Below, in pieces: positions 9,068 to 21,970 of a stretch of 64,000 bases of DNA. How positions within the stretch are numbered: the stretch's first letter is position 1; each line of letters begins with the position of its first letter. Under the pieces are notes generated by a model that was not told the origin of the DNA, searched no databases, and was given only the letters and a program-made list of their open reading frames with translations. Both the position numbers and the translations under genes were made by a program. Source of the stretch: Haemophilus parainfluenzae. Its GTDB lineage: Bacteria > Pseudomonadota > Gammaproteobacteria > Enterobacterales > Pasteurellaceae. Where the stretch lies: assembly GCF_900638025.1 (NCBI RefSeq), contig NZ_LR134481.1, positions 1,426,001 to 1,490,000 on the forward strand, in the 5' to 3' direction.

Positions 9068-9421
9068 TTAAGCAATAAATTCAAAATAGGCATTAAGAAA
9101 GTGGATGAAGTCTGTTGTACCGCAGAAGGCGATACTTTCTTCATCATAATAATGGAAGTCGTCTTCTAAAATGTCATCTGTTTCAATCGCAAGGTTATTG
9201 GCGCGAATCATCACTTCATCGGTATTGATAAAAAGCGTGTATTCGGAACCAATCAACGTGATTTCATCATTATTTTTAATAAGCTCACAGGCAGAAAGTG
9301 CGGTCAAAAACACTTGAGGATTTGACCGCACTTCTGAATTAAACCAATTGGCTAGCGCAATGTGTTCCATCGAACATTTAGCATGCACATTGCCTAGATA
9401 ATGGGTAAATTGAAAATCCAT
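9068..9421 (-). CDS. yacL: YacL (UPF0231) family protein
   Basis: A 117-residue acidic cytoplasmic protein of the UPF0231/YacL family, function unknown. The family's YYDEES...FCGT...DF segment is clear near the C-terminus (about residues 90-107). I place the start at the ATG at 9421, one base after the erpA stop codon, because homologues begin MD[YF]xF; an upstream in-frame ATG at 9466 lies inside erpA and adds 15 unrelated residues. The coding region contains two head-to-head uptake signals (9293-9335) that encode SEVRSNPQVF and LTALSA; this segment is absent from E. coli YacL as I remember it and may be a tolerated insertion. Confidence 0.85.
   Translation of the reverse strand: MDFQFTHYLGNVHAKCSMEHIALANWFNSEVRSNPQVFLTALSACELIKNNDEITLIGSEYTLFINTDEVMIRANNLAIETDDILEDDFHYYDEESIAFCGTTDFIHFLNAYFEFIA
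9293..9335. repeat. Inverted pair of DNA uptake signals inside yacL
   Basis: AGAAAGTGCGGTCAAA (9293-9308) faces TTTGACCGCACTTCT (9321-9335), a near-perfect 15-bp inverted repeat of the Haemophilus uptake signal. Such pairs normally lie between genes as terminators; here it is within a coding region. Confidence 0.85.
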
Positions 9422-9422
9422 A

Positions 9423-9770
9423 TTAAATGCTGAATGAAGAACCGCAGCCACAGGTGCTGGTTGCATTTGGATTGTTCACCACAAAACGAGAACCTTCCAA
9501 TCCTTCAGTATAATCAACGGTGCCACCAATTAAGTATTGTAAGCTCATTGGATCAATGACTAATTGCACACCAGATTTTTCAATCGTCAGATCGCCTTCA
9601 TTGACTTTATCATCAAAGGTAAAACCATATTGGAAACCGCTGCAGCCACCACCGGTGATGTACACGCGTAATTTTAATTCATTGTTTTCTTCTTCGCTAA
9701 TTAAACTTTTTACTTTATTGGCTGCCGCATCAGTAAAAGTTAGCGGCATGGCCATATCTAAATCTGACAT
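9423..9770 (-). CDS. erpA: Iron-sulfur cluster insertion protein ErpA
   Basis: A 115-residue A-type carrier that delivers Fe-S clusters to apoproteins such as those of isoprenoid synthesis. The three cluster-ligand cysteines are present: C43 in the GGGCSGFQY motif and C107 and C109 in the CGCGSSF motif at the C-terminus. Length matches E. coli ErpA (114). It is the first gene of the erpA-yacL-mrcB run and is divergent from map across 125 bases that must hold both promoters. The stop codon is separated from yacL by a single base, suggesting coupled translation. Confidence 0.95.
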   Translation of the reverse strand: MSDLDMAMPLTFTDAAANKVKSLISEEENNELKLRVYITGGGCSGFQYGFTFDDKVNEGDLTIEKSGVQLVIDPMSLQYLIGGTVDYTEGLEGSRFVVNNPNATSTCGCGSSFSI

Positions 9771-9895
9771 ATCTCTATCCCCACTTTCCTAAAAATAATC
9801 CTTGTATTATCTAATAACCTGTTAATTCATTCAAGATTTTTCACGGAATTAGTGCTATTATATGCGAATAAATCAGAATTAAATAAGGAGAAATA

Positions 9896-10699
9896 ATGGG
9901 CATTCCATTAAGAACTGAAGAAGAAATTATTAAGTTACGTGAAGCGTGTAAATTAGCGTCTGATGTCTTGGTCATGATCGAACCTTATGTAAAAGAAGGG
10001 GTGACCACAGGTGAATTGGATCGCATTTGTCATGATTACATGGTGAATGTACAAAAAGTGATTCCAGCCTGCTTAAATTATCATGGTTTCCCGAAAGCAA
10101 CCTGTATTTCTATAAATGAAGTGGTTTGCCATGGTATTCCAAGCGACGATAAAAAATTAAAACAGGGCGATATTGTCAATATTGATGTGACCGTGATTAA
10201 AGACGGTTATTTCGGAGACAACTCTAAAATGTATGTCGTGGGTGAAACCAATATTCGTAGCCAAAAATTAGTTGAAGCGGCACAAGAAGCGCTTTATGTG
10301 GGATTACGTACGGTTAAGCCAGGTATTCGTTTAAATGAAATTGGTAAAGCGGTACAAAAATATACCGAAAGCCAAGGTTTTAGCGTGGTGCGTGAGTATT
10401 GCGGTCACGGTGTGGGAACTGAATTCCACTGTGAACCGCAAGTATTACACTATTATGCCGATGATGGCGGCGTGATTTTAAAACCAGGTATGGTATTCAC
10501 CATTGAGCCAATGATTAATGCGGGTAAAAAAGAAGTGCGCATTATGGGTGATGGTTGGACAGTAAAAACCAAAGACCGTAGCCATTCAGCGCAATATGAA
10601 CACCAAATTGTTGTGACAGAAACAGGTTGTGAAGTGATGACAATCCGTGACGAAGAAATTACGGAAGGTAGAATTCAACGTATAATGAATAATCTTTAA
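9896..10699 (+). CDS. map: Type I methionine aminopeptidase
   Basis: A 267-residue enzyme that removes the initiator methionine from nascent proteins at the ribosome. All five metal ligands of the pita-bread fold are at their E. coli positions: D97, D108, H171, E204 and E235. A good ribosome binding site (AAGGAGAAATA) precedes the ATG. It is followed by a hairpin and then glnD, the same map-glnD pairing as in E. coli. No unusual features. Confidence 0.97.
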   Translation: MGIPLRTEEEIIKLREACKLASDVLVMIEPYVKEGVTTGELDRICHDYMVNVQKVIPACLNYHGFPKATCISINEVVCHGIPSDDKKLKQGDIVNIDVTVIKDGYFGDNSKMYVVGETNIRSQKLVEAAQEALYVGLRTVKPGIRLNEIGKAVQKYTESQGFSVVREYCGHGVGTEFHCEPQVLHYYADDGGVILKPGMVFTIEPMINAGKKEVRIMGDGWTVKTKDRSHSAQYEHQIVVTETGCEVMTIRDEEITEGRIQRIMNNL

Positions 10700-10707
10700 G
10701 TTCAGCT

Positions 10708-10734
10708 AAAAGCCTACGTATAGTGGGCTTTTTT
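10708..10734 (+). terminator. Terminator between map and glnD
   Basis: AAAGCCTAC and GTGGGCTTT form a 9-bp stem with one mismatch and a GTATA-like loop, followed by a run of T. It lies 27 bases before the glnD start, so glnD is probably read by partial read-through or from a promoter not evident here. Confidence 0.7.
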
Positions 10735-10760
10735 ATAATTGTTTTGTTTGTGGAATACCT

Positions 10761-13346
10761 ATGCTTTTTCCTTATCATTTCGATTCTCCACTCACGCCAA
10801 GTGCGGTCAAAATTCAGCGTGAAAATTTGAAGGAATTGGAACGTCAGCACTTTACTGATTATTCCATTTTTAATCTGATCGTTAACCGAACACAATTTTG
10901 TGATGATTTGTTAAAACAGCTTTGGCAGCAATTTGAATTAGATAAAGCTAATCTTACCTTAATTGCAGTAGGCGGTTATGGCAGACAAGAAATATTTCCT
11001 TTATCTGATTTGGATGTTCTTATTCTTTCAAAAGAAGAAAAAGGCATTGAAGCGGAAGAAAAAATTGCTCAGTTTGTGCAGTTCTTGTGGGATTGTGGAT
11101 TCGACGTAGGGCATAGTGTTCGTTCTTTGGAAGAATGTGAAAAGGAAGGTAAACAAGACATTACTATTGCTACCAATTTGCTTGAGTCTCGTTATTTATC
11201 GGGAGATGTATCCCTTTTCAATGCTTTAGAGGAAATACTGAAAAAGCCAGATTTTTGGGCGGTAAAATCATTCTTTGATGCCAAAGTACAAGAACAAATT
11301 GAACGTTATCAGCGTTATCACAACACCAGTTATAATCTAGAACCCGATTTAAAATACAGTCCAGGTGGTTTACGGGATCTTCACCTTTTATATTGGATCG
11401 CCTTACGTCATACCGGAGAAATGACCCTTGATGGTATTTTGGAACGCGGCTTTATTTACCCATCAGAACACCAACAATTATTAGAGAGCCAAGAATTTTT
11501 ATTCAAAGTGCGGTTCGCCTTACACTTGAGTTTAAAACGTTATGACAACCGACTGCTGTTTGAGCGTCAAATCAAAGTGAGCGAGATGCTTGGTTTTGAA
11601 GGCGACGGGAACCGTGGTGTCGAAAAAATGATGAAACGTTTTTTCCAAGCTTTACGCACGATTTCTCGTTTGACCGATATCCTGATTAAGCATTATAAAG
11701 CGCATTTTTTATCTTCAAACGGGGAGGAATCAGTTCACCATTTGGATAACGATTTTGAAATAGTGAATCAAAGTTTGTGTTTACGCAAGGAGGACGTGTT
11801 TTTACGTTCACCGGATCGTATTTTGGATCTTTTTTTCTATCTTACGCAGCATGAACAAGCCGAAATTCATTCCTCAACATTACGTCAACTTCAGATTGCG
11901 TTGGAAAGTTTGACGAAGAAATTGTGTGATATTCCTGAAGCAAGGGAGAAGTTTATTCGGTTATTTAATCAACCGAAAGCGATTCAGCGTGCATTCCTCC
12001 CAATGCACCAATATGGTGTGTTAACGGCTTATTTGCCACAATGGCAGGGGATTGAAGGCTTAATGCAATTTGATCTCTTCCATATTTACACCGTGGATGA
12101 GCATACCTTGCGAGTGATGTTGAAATTGGAAAGTTTCTTGGCCAAAAATGAGGCAGAATCTCATCCCATTTGCCATCAAATATTTAGTCAAATTTCTGAC
12201 CGCTCTTTGCTTTATGTTGCCGCACTTTTCCATGATATAGCGAAAGGGCGAGGGGGTGATCATGCAGAGTTAGGGGCTGAAGACATCGCTGACTTTGCTC
12301 GTTTGCATGGTTTTGATCGTCGAGAAATTGAAACAATGATCTGGTTGGTGAAAGAACATCTGCTCATGTCAATTACTGCACAGCGTCGAGATATTCATGA
12401 TCCGGAAGTCGTGATGAACTTTGCAGAAAATATGCAAAATCGTGTTCGTTTAGATTATCTTACTTGTCTGACCGTTGCGGATATTTGTGCGACAAATGGC
12501 ACATTATGGAATAGCTGGAAGCGTTCTCTTTTTGCCTCTTTATACGACTATACGGCGCAACAATTCCGACAAGGGATGGATTTGTTATTAGATAGTGAAG
12601 AAAAAATCCTTGAAAATCGTCAATTGGCGTTGGCAATTTTATCCGAAGAAAAAACAGAATTATCGGAAGAGAAAATTTCAGCGTTGTGGCAACATTGCCC
12701 ATCTGATTATTTCTTGCGAAATAGTCCAAAACAAATTGCGTGGCATACCGAGTTATTAGCTGAATTTGATGGTGAAGTACTCGTTAAAATCAGTAACCGT
12801 TTTTCTTCCGGCGGAACAGAAATTTTTGTTTATTGTCCCGATCAAGCTAATTTGTTTAATAAAGTGGTCTCAACTATTGGCACGAAAAAATTTAGTATTC
12901 ATGATGCGCAAATTTTAACATCCGATGATGGCTACGTATTCGATAGTTTTATCATCACAGAATTAAATGGTGAATTGGTTCGTTCAGAACGTCGCCGAGA
13001 ATTAGAGACGGTATTAACCTCTGTTTTATTAGGCAAAAAATTGCCATCCATGTCTTTTGCTAATAATCGACAGTTGCAACATTTCACCGTAAAAACAGAT
13101 GTACGTTTTTTGAAAGAAACTAAAAAAGAGCATACCGAATTAGAAGTGGTGGCTTTAGATAAACCTGGTTTATTGGCTCAAATCAGTCAAATTTTTAGCG
13201 AGTTAAAACTCAATATTTGTAATGCAAAAATCACGACTGTAGGGGAAAAAGCCGAAGACTTCTTCATTCTGACAAATGAAAAAGGCACAGCATTAACCGA
13301 AGAGGAAAGGGGATTGTTAGAAAAAGTGCTCTATGAACGTTTATAA
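10761..13346 (+). CDS. glnD: Bifunctional uridylyltransferase/uridylyl-removing enzyme GlnD
   Basis: An 861-residue sensor of glutamine that uridylylates or deuridylylates the PII proteins and so controls nitrogen assimilation. The nucleotidyltransferase motif GGYGRQE...SDLDVLI is at about 71-88 with acidic residues D83 and D85. The HD hydrolase domain is in the middle ([13 protein letters not shown], about residue 490), and two C-terminal ACT domains (about 690-770 and 790-861) bind glutamine. Length agrees with H. influenzae and E. coli GlnD. An uptake signal at 10799-10807 encodes part of the N-terminus (SAVK), a common position for these sequences. A hairpin of inverted uptake signals follows. 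Confidence 0.97.
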   Translation: MLFPYHFDSPLTPSAVKIQRENLKELERQHFTDYSIFNLIVNRTQFCDDLLKQLWQQFELDKANLTLIAVGGYGRQEIFPLSDLDVLILSKEEKGIEAEEKIAQFVQFLWDCGFDVGHSVRSLEECEKEGKQDITIATNLLESRYLSGDVSLFNALEEILKKPDFWAVKSFFDAKVQEQIERYQRYHNTSYNLEPDLKYSPGGLRDLHLLYWIALRHTGEMTLDGILERGFIYPSEHQQLLESQEFLFKVRFALHLSLKRYDNRLLFERQIKVSEMLGFEGDGNRGVEKMMKRFFQALRTISRLTDILIKHYKAHFLSSNGEESVHHLDNDFEIVNQSLCLRKEDVFLRSPDRILDLFFYLTQHEQAEIHSSTLRQLQIALESLTKKLCDIPEAREKFIRLFNQPKAIQRAFLPMHQYGVLTAYLPQWQGIEGLMQFDLFHIYTVDEHTLRVMLKLESFLAKNEAESHPICHQIFSQISDRSLLYVAALFHDIAKGRGGDHAELGAEDIADFARLHGFDRREIETMIWLVKEHLLMSITAQRRDIHDPEVVMNFAENMQNRVRLDYLTCLTVADICATNGTLWNSWKRSLFASLYDYTAQQFRQGMDLLLDSEEKILENRQLALAILSEEKTELSEEKISALWQHCPSDYFLRNSPKQIAWHTELLAEFDGEVLVKISNRFSSGGTEIFVYCPDQANLFNKVVSTIGTKKFSIHDAQILTSDDGYVFDSFIITELNGELVRSERRRELETVLTSVLLGKKLPSMSFANNRQLQHFTVKTDVRFLKETKKEHTELEVVALDKPGLLAQISQIFSELKLNICNAKITTVGEKAEDFFILTNEKGTALTEEERGLLEKVLYERL

Positions 13347-13355
13347 TATGAAATA

Positions 13356-13387
13356 AAAAAGTGCGGTTAAATTTAACCACACTTTTT
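13356..13387. terminator. Bidirectional terminator made of inverted uptake signals (glnD/hemL)
   Basis: AAAAAGTGCGGTTAA faces TTAACCACACTTTTTA with one mismatch, flanked by A on one side and T on the other. It sits between convergent glnD and hemL and can end both transcripts. Confidence 0.8.
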
Positions 13388-13392
13388 ATATT

Positions 13393-14676
13393 TTAAGCCA
13401 CTGCGGCAAATGCAATATCAGCAGCAGTAAGCGTTTTTTCAATGTCTTCATTTGTGTGTGCTAAAGACATAAAGCCTGCTTCAAAAGCAGAAGGTGCAAG
13501 ATAAACGCCTTGATCGAGCATTTTGTGGAAGAACACTTTGAATTTTTCGGTATCACATTTCATGACTTCTGCATAAGAGGTAACTTGTTTTTGGTTAGTG
13601 AAGAAAATACCAAACATGCCGCCTACATGATTAATCACAAATGGTACATTGTGTTTTTGGGCTAATGCTTTTAAGCCATCACAAAGTTTAGTGGTTAATT
13701 CTGCAAGGTGTTGCTCGTTACCTGCTTTTTTCAATTCGGTTAAACAGGCTAAACCTGCCGCCATTGCAATCGGGTTACCTGAAAGAGTACCTGCTTGATA
13801 AACAGGGCCGGTTGGTGCGAGGTGTTGCATAATCACTTTTTTACCGCCAACAGCACCCACTGGCATACCGCCACCAATGACTTTACCTAATGTGGTAAGA
13901 TCAGGTGTTACACCATAGTAAGCTTGTGCACCCGCAAGTGAAACACGGAAACCAGTCATGACTTCATCAATAATGAAAAGTGCACCATATTGGTCACAGA
14001 TTTCGCGAATGCCTTGTAAGAAACCTTCTTTTGGCGGAATACAGTTCATGTTGCCTGCAACAGGTTCAATAATCACACAAGCGATGTCGTTAGGAAATTC
14101 TTCAAATAATTTTTTAACAGAATCAAAATTGTTATATTCTGCAGTTAAAGTGTGTTTTGCAAAATCTTCAGGCACACCTGGTGAGCTTGGTTGACCAAGT
14201 GTTAACGCACCCGATCCAGCTTTTACTAAAAGTGAATCAGAATGACCATGGTAACAACCTTCAAATTTTAGAATTTTGCTTCTATTTGTATAACCACGCG
14301 CAAGACGAATAGCAGTCATGGTTGCTTCAGTACCAGAACTCACCATACGAACCATTTCAATAGATGGTACAAGCTCACAGACTAATTCCGCTAAATCAAT
14401 TTCAGAGGGAGTTGGTGCACCAAAGCTTAAACCATTCTCTGCTGCTTTTAATACAGCATCTAAAATAGCAGGGTGGTTATGGCCTAAAATCATTGGCCCC
14501 CAAGAACCCACATAATCGATATATTGTTTGCCTTCGGTATCATAAATATAAGCGCCTTTGGCTTTTTGAATGAATACAGGTGTACCACCTACGCCTTTAA
14601 AGGCACGAACAGGGGAGTTTACACCACCAGGAATAACTTCTTGTGCACGAGAGAAAAGTGCGGTTGATTTTGTCAT
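13393..14676 (-). CDS. hemL: Glutamate-1-semialdehyde 2,1-aminomutase
   Basis: A 427-residue PLP enzyme that converts glutamate-1-semialdehyde to 5-aminolevulinate, the first tetrapyrrole precursor of the C5 pathway. The PLP-binding lysine K265 lies in the [10 protein letters not shown] motif and the phosphate-binding SSGTEA motif is at 113-118. Length equals the E. coli enzyme. H. influenzae Rd is known to need external heme because it lacks much of the pathway, yet hemL is kept; a heme-independent species such as H. parainfluenzae would use it fully. It is divergent from wecA. An uptake signal overlaps codons 5-8 (STAL). Confidence 0.97.
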   Translation of the reverse strand: MTKSTALFSRAQEVIPGGVNSPVRAFKGVGGTPVFIQKAKGAYIYDTEGKQYIDYVGSWGPMILGHNHPAILDAVLKAAENGLSFGAPTPSEIDLAELVCELVPSIEMVRMVSSGTEATMTAIRLARGYTNRSKILKFEGCYHGHSDSLLVKAGSGALTLGQPSSPGVPEDFAKHTLTAEYNNFDSVKKLFEEFPNDIACVIIEPVAGNMNCIPPKEGFLQGIREICDQYGALFIIDEVMTGFRVSLAGAQAYYGVTPDLTTLGKVIGGGMPVGAVGGKKVIMQHLAPTGPVYQAGTLSGNPIAMAAGLACLTELKKAGNEQHLAELTTKLCDGLKALAQKHNVPFVINHVGGMFGIFFTNQKQVTSYAEVMKCDTEKFKVFFHKMLDQGVYLAPSAFEAGFMSLAHTNEDIEKTLTAADIAFAAVA

Positions 14677-14797
14677 GATTTTTAATCCTTATATTAAAAG
14701 TGGGCATATTGTACTAAAAAACTGAATTTGAGAAAAATCTTTGTGTGCTGATTTTTCTTTATGTTATCCTTTGCAAAAAATTTTTAGGATACAAACT

Positions 14798-15862
14798 ATG
14801 CTAAGTCTTATTGTAACTTTCTTAGGCGCATTTTTAACCTTGATTGTGATGCGACCAATTGCGAATAAAATTGGCTTGGTGGATAAACCAAATTATCGTA
14901 AGCGTCATCAAGGTGCAATTCCGCTGATTGGCGGTGTTTCTCTTTTTATGGGAAACCTTTGCTATTATTTGATGGAGTGGGATCAACTTCGTTTACCTTA
15001 TCTTTATATATTCAGTATTTTTATTCTACTCGCAATCGGTATCTTAGATGACCGCTTTGATATTAGCCCTTTCTTACGTGCAGGGATTCAAGCGGTACTT
15101 GCGATTTTAATGATCGACTTAGGCAATGTTTATTTAGATCATTTAGGTCAAATTCTTGGGCCATTCCAATTAACGCTTGGTTCTATCGGATTGATTATTA
15201 CCGTATTTGCCACAATCGCGATTATTAATGCCTTTAATATGATTGATGGTATTGATGGATTGCTAGGTGGATTGTCTATTGTTTCATTTGCAGCTATTGG
15301 TATCTTGATGTTCCGTGATGGACAGATGGATATGGCATATTGGAGTTTTGGCTTAATTGTAGCGATTTTACCTTATCTATTATTAAACTTAGGGATTCCG
15401 TTTGGGCCAAAATATAAAGTGTTCATGGGCGATGCAGGAAGTACTTTAATTGGCTTTACTATTATTTGGATTCTACTTTTAAGTACGCAAGGGAAAGGGC
15501 ATCCGATGAATCCAGTGACTGCACTTTGGATTATTGCTGTTCCTTTAATTGATATGGTGGCCATCATTTATCGCCGTTTACGCAAAGGAAAAAGTCCATT
15601 CCGTCCGGATCGTTTACACGTACACCACTTAATGGTTCGTGCAGGATTAACCTCTCGCCAAGCTTTTTTATTAATTACCTTCTTTGCGGCCATTTGTGCC
15701 ACAATCGGGATCTTAGGTGAAATCTTCTACATTAATGAATGGGCAATGTTTATTGCATTTATTGTATTATTCTTCCTTTATGCTTATTCAATTACAAAAG
15801 CATGGAAAATCACTCGTTGGGTACGAAGAATGAAACGTCGAGCACGTCGTAACAAGAAATAA
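14798..15862 (+). CDS. wecA: UDP-GlcNAc:undecaprenyl-phosphate GlcNAc-1-phosphate transferase WecA
   Basis: A 354-residue polytopic inner-membrane enzyme of the MraY/WecA family that starts lipid-linked glycan synthesis (O-antigen or enterobacterial common antigen type). The key cytoplasmic motifs are visible: LDDRFD (about 78-83), NAFNMIDGIDGL (about 144-155) and the basic RLHVHHLMVR loop near 270. The C-terminus is very basic. I chose the ATG at 14798 because the AGGAT ribosome site precedes it and homologues begin MLS; an in-frame ATG at 14741 would add 19 residues overlapping promoter-like sequence. It is followed by a terminator and then the rRNA operon. Confidence 0.94.
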   Translation: MLSLIVTFLGAFLTLIVMRPIANKIGLVDKPNYRKRHQGAIPLIGGVSLFMGNLCYYLMEWDQLRLPYLYIFSIFILLAIGILDDRFDISPFLRAGIQAVLAILMIDLGNVYLDHLGQILGPFQLTLGSIGLIITVFATIAIINAFNMIDGIDGLLGGLSIVSFAAIGILMFRDGQMDMAYWSFGLIVAILPYLLLNLGIPFGPKYKVFMGDAGSTLIGFTIIWILLLSTQGKGHPMNPVTALWIIAVPLIDMVAIIYRRLRKGKSPFRPDRLHVHHLMVRAGLTSRQAFLLITFFAAICATIGILGEIFYINEWAMFIAFIVLFFLYAYSITKAWKITRWVRRMKRRARRNKK

Positions 15863-15873
15863 ATTAAATAAAG

Positions 15874-15899
15874 AGGATAGCAATTTGCTATCCTTTTTT
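15874..15899 (+). terminator. Rho-independent terminator of wecA
   Basis: AGGATAGCA (15874-15882) and TGCTATCCT (15886-15894) form a perfect 9-bp stem with a 3-base loop, followed by TTTTTA. Confidence 0.88.
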
Positions 15900-15949
15900 A
15901 CGTTTTAGCATTAAAAATAAACGAATGCATAATAAATTCTATACAAATT

Positions 15950-16027
15950 GAACAAAAATTTATCTTTTGATATTTTTTTTCAAAAAAGTGCTAGACAAGG
16001 TATTTAGAAATCATTAATATACGCCCC
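15950..16027 (+). promoter_or_regulatory. Promoter of the tRNA-rRNA operon with UP-like element
   Basis: TAGACA (15992-15997) is a -35 box with 5 of 6 consensus bases, followed by a 17-base spacer and TAATAT (16015-16020). A very A/T-rich tract upstream (about 15950-15990) resembles an UP element. A GC-rich stretch (ACGCCCCGC) follows the -10 box, the kind of discriminator seen in stringently controlled rRNA promoters. It is upstream of the tRNA-Arg gene, 480 bases before 16S. Confidence 0.65.
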
Positions 16028-16043
16028 GCAACGACGCAGTAAC

Positions 16044-16120
<77 letters not shown>

Positions 16121-16148
16121 GAAGTCAATGCGGTACAACTAATCAATG

Positions 16149-16224
16149 GTGGCTATAGCTCAGTTGGTAGAGCCCTGGATTGTGATTCCAGTTGTCGTGG
16201 GTTCGAATCCCATTAGCCACCCCA
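16149..16224 (+). tRNA. tRNA-His (anticodon GTG)
   Basis: A 76-base cloverleaf with acceptor stem GTGGCTA/TAGCCAC, anticodon GTG in TTGTGAT, and encoded CCA. G16148 just before it can pair with discriminator C16221, supplying the extra G-1 that marks histidine tRNAs. Confidence 0.97.
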
Positions 16225-16248
16225 TCTTCTCTTGATTGAGAAATCTGA

Positions 16249-16325
16249 CGGCGAGTAGCGCAGCTTGGTAGCGCAACTGGTTTGGGACCAGTGGGTCGTA
16301 GGTTCAAATCCTATCTCGCCGACCA
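16249..16325 (+). tRNA. tRNA-Pro (anticodon TGG)
   Basis: A 77-base cloverleaf with acceptor stem CGGCGAG/CTCGCCG, anticodon loop TTTGGGA (anticodon TGG), and encoded CCA. It ends 11 bases before the boxA of the rRNA leader, leaving no room for a promoter in between. Confidence 0.97.
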
Positions 16326-16335
16326 ATTTGTTTTT

Positions 16336-16347
16336 TGCTCTTTAACA
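16336..16347 (+). promoter_or_regulatory. boxA antitermination element of the 16S leader
   Basis: TGCTCTTTAACA is identical to the E. coli rrn boxA and should recruit the NusB/NusE antitermination complex. A second boxA-like site (TGTTCTTTAACA) is in the spacer at 18401-18412. Confidence 0.85.
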
Positions 16348-16379
16348 ATATATCAGACAATCTGTGTGGGCACTTGTTG
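16346..16379 (+). other. 5' strand of the pre-16S processing stem
   Basis: Bases 16346-16379 are nearly complementary to 18052-18085 downstream of 16S (both contain ATATAT, CACACAGATT or its complement). The long duplex they form is the usual RNase III site that releases pre-16S RNA. Confidence 0.8.
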
Positions 16380-16498
16380 ATTGACTTGTTTTAAAAATAT
16401 TTTTTAATTTTGAAGTCTTAATAGGTGCTAACTAGAAATTCATAATACTTTTTTAAGTAGTGACATTTTATGTCAGCAGTATTGAGCGATTGAACTTG

Positions 16499-18037
<1,539 letters not shown>

Positions 18038-18119
18038 CCAAAAACGAGAGACAATAAGTGTCCACACAGATTGATTGATATATTGTAGACAATATCGAGC
18101 AGAAAGTCGTTATTCCCTT

Positions 18120-18196
<77 letters not shown>

Positions 18197-18249
18197 CTCA
18201 AACTGAGTGAGTGATGAAGGTGAATAAGGTAATAAATAAACGATGACAT

Positions 18250-18325
18250 GGGGATATAGCTCAGCTGGGAGAGCGCCTGCCTTGCACGCAGGAGGTCAGC
18301 GGTTCGATCCCGCTTATCTCCACCA
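18250..18325 (+). tRNA. tRNA-Ala (anticodon TGC)
   Basis: A 76-base spacer tRNA with acceptor stem GGGGATA/TATCTCC, anticodon TGC in CTTGCAC, and encoded CCA. Together with tRNA-Ile it marks this as the long-spacer type of rRNA operon. Confidence 0.98.
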
Positions 18326-18400
18326 CTTATCATCGTTAAGTAAATTGAGTTTTTACACTTAATGAGTTTATTTAACGATGATAACTGAAAATGTTATTTC

Positions 18401-18412
18401 TGTTCTTTAACA
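18401..18412 (+). promoter_or_regulatory. boxA in the 16S-23S spacer
   Basis: TGTTCTTTAACA matches the spacer boxA that maintains antitermination into 23S. The remaining 18413-18556 is 23S leader with the 5' half of the pre-23S stem. Confidence 0.75.
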
Positions 18413-18556
18413 ACCAGGAAACAAGCTGAAAAACTGAAGAGACTTTCAAGTCCTTAAAGGATAAGAAAAAGTCTGAGTAAGAATAAAATCTTGATTGAAC
18501 AAAAGCAATCAAGTGTTTAGTTGAAAACGCAACATCAAGAATTTTTGAGGTTGTAT

Positions 18557-21453
<2,897 letters not shown>

Positions 21454-21596
21454 ACAACGCTCAAGGGTTTTGGGTGTTGAGAAGACGAAACAAACTCAGA
21501 GAAGAAAGAGAAGAAGAAAGTTTTTAGGTAAATCAGCTTGTTTGGTTGTGAGCGCTAGAGATAGCGGAACAGAGAGAAAAGTTATTAGAGGAATAA

Positions 21597-21713
21597 TCCT
21601 GGCGGCGATAGAGCGGTGGTCCCACCTGACCCCATACCGAACTCAGAAGTGAAACGCCGATGCGCCGATGGTAGTGTGGGGCTTCCCCATGTGAGAGTAG
21701 GACACCGCCAGGT
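21597..21713 (+). rRNA. rrf: 5S ribosomal RNA
   Basis: The sequence TCCTGGCGGCGATAGAG... to ...GGACACCGCCAGGT has the conserved core CCGAACTCAGAAGTGAAAC and complementary ends. The ends are set by pairing and may differ by one or two bases. Confidence 0.95.
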
Positions 21714-21723
21714 ACTGAATTAG

Positions 21724-21754
21724 AACCCCGAGCTGAATGGCTTGGGGTTTTTGT
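21724..21754 (+). terminator. Terminator of the rRNA operon
   Basis: AACCCCGAGC (21724-21733) pairs with GCTTGGGGTT (21740-21749) with one mismatch, followed by TTTTGTTT. It lies 11 bases after 5S. Confidence 0.88.
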
Positions 21755-21773
21755 TTATGGAGTTTTCAATATT

Positions 21774-21802
21774 TTAGCAAAGCGTTGATTCTATGATACA
21801 AT
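21774..21802 (+). promoter_or_regulatory. Probable promoter carried by the def remnant
   Basis: TTAGCA (21774-21779, 4 of 6 for the -35 box), a 17-base spacer, and TACAAT (21797-21802, 5 of 6 for the -10 box). It is well placed to transcribe the def remnant and, through it, yoaA-tsaB. Confidence 0.5.
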
Positions 21803-21835
21803 CATCGCTGTAATTTTTATAAAACAAGAGAAAAT

Positions 21836-21970
21836 ATGACCGCACTTAATGTATTAATTTATCCAGATGATCACCTAAAAATTGTTTGTGAGCCAGTTGT
21901 CGAAGTCAATGATGACATTCGCAAGATTGTAGATGATATCTTTGATACGATGTACCAACAAGCATCATGA
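21836..21970 (+). pseudogene. def: 5' remnant of peptide deformylase gene
   Basis: The ATG at 21836 opens a 44-codon frame, MTALNVLIYPDDHLK..., ending in DTMYQQAS and TGA at 21968-21970. The first 41 or so residues match the N-terminus of Haemophilus peptide deformylase, whose next residues should be the GIGLAAPQ motif. All catalytic motifs (GxGLAAPQ, EGCLS, HExDH) are missing, so the peptide cannot be active. The last codons overlap the yoaA start (ATGA), so ribosomes finishing the remnant may restart on yoaA. An intact def must exist elsewhere in the genome. Confidence 0.85.
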
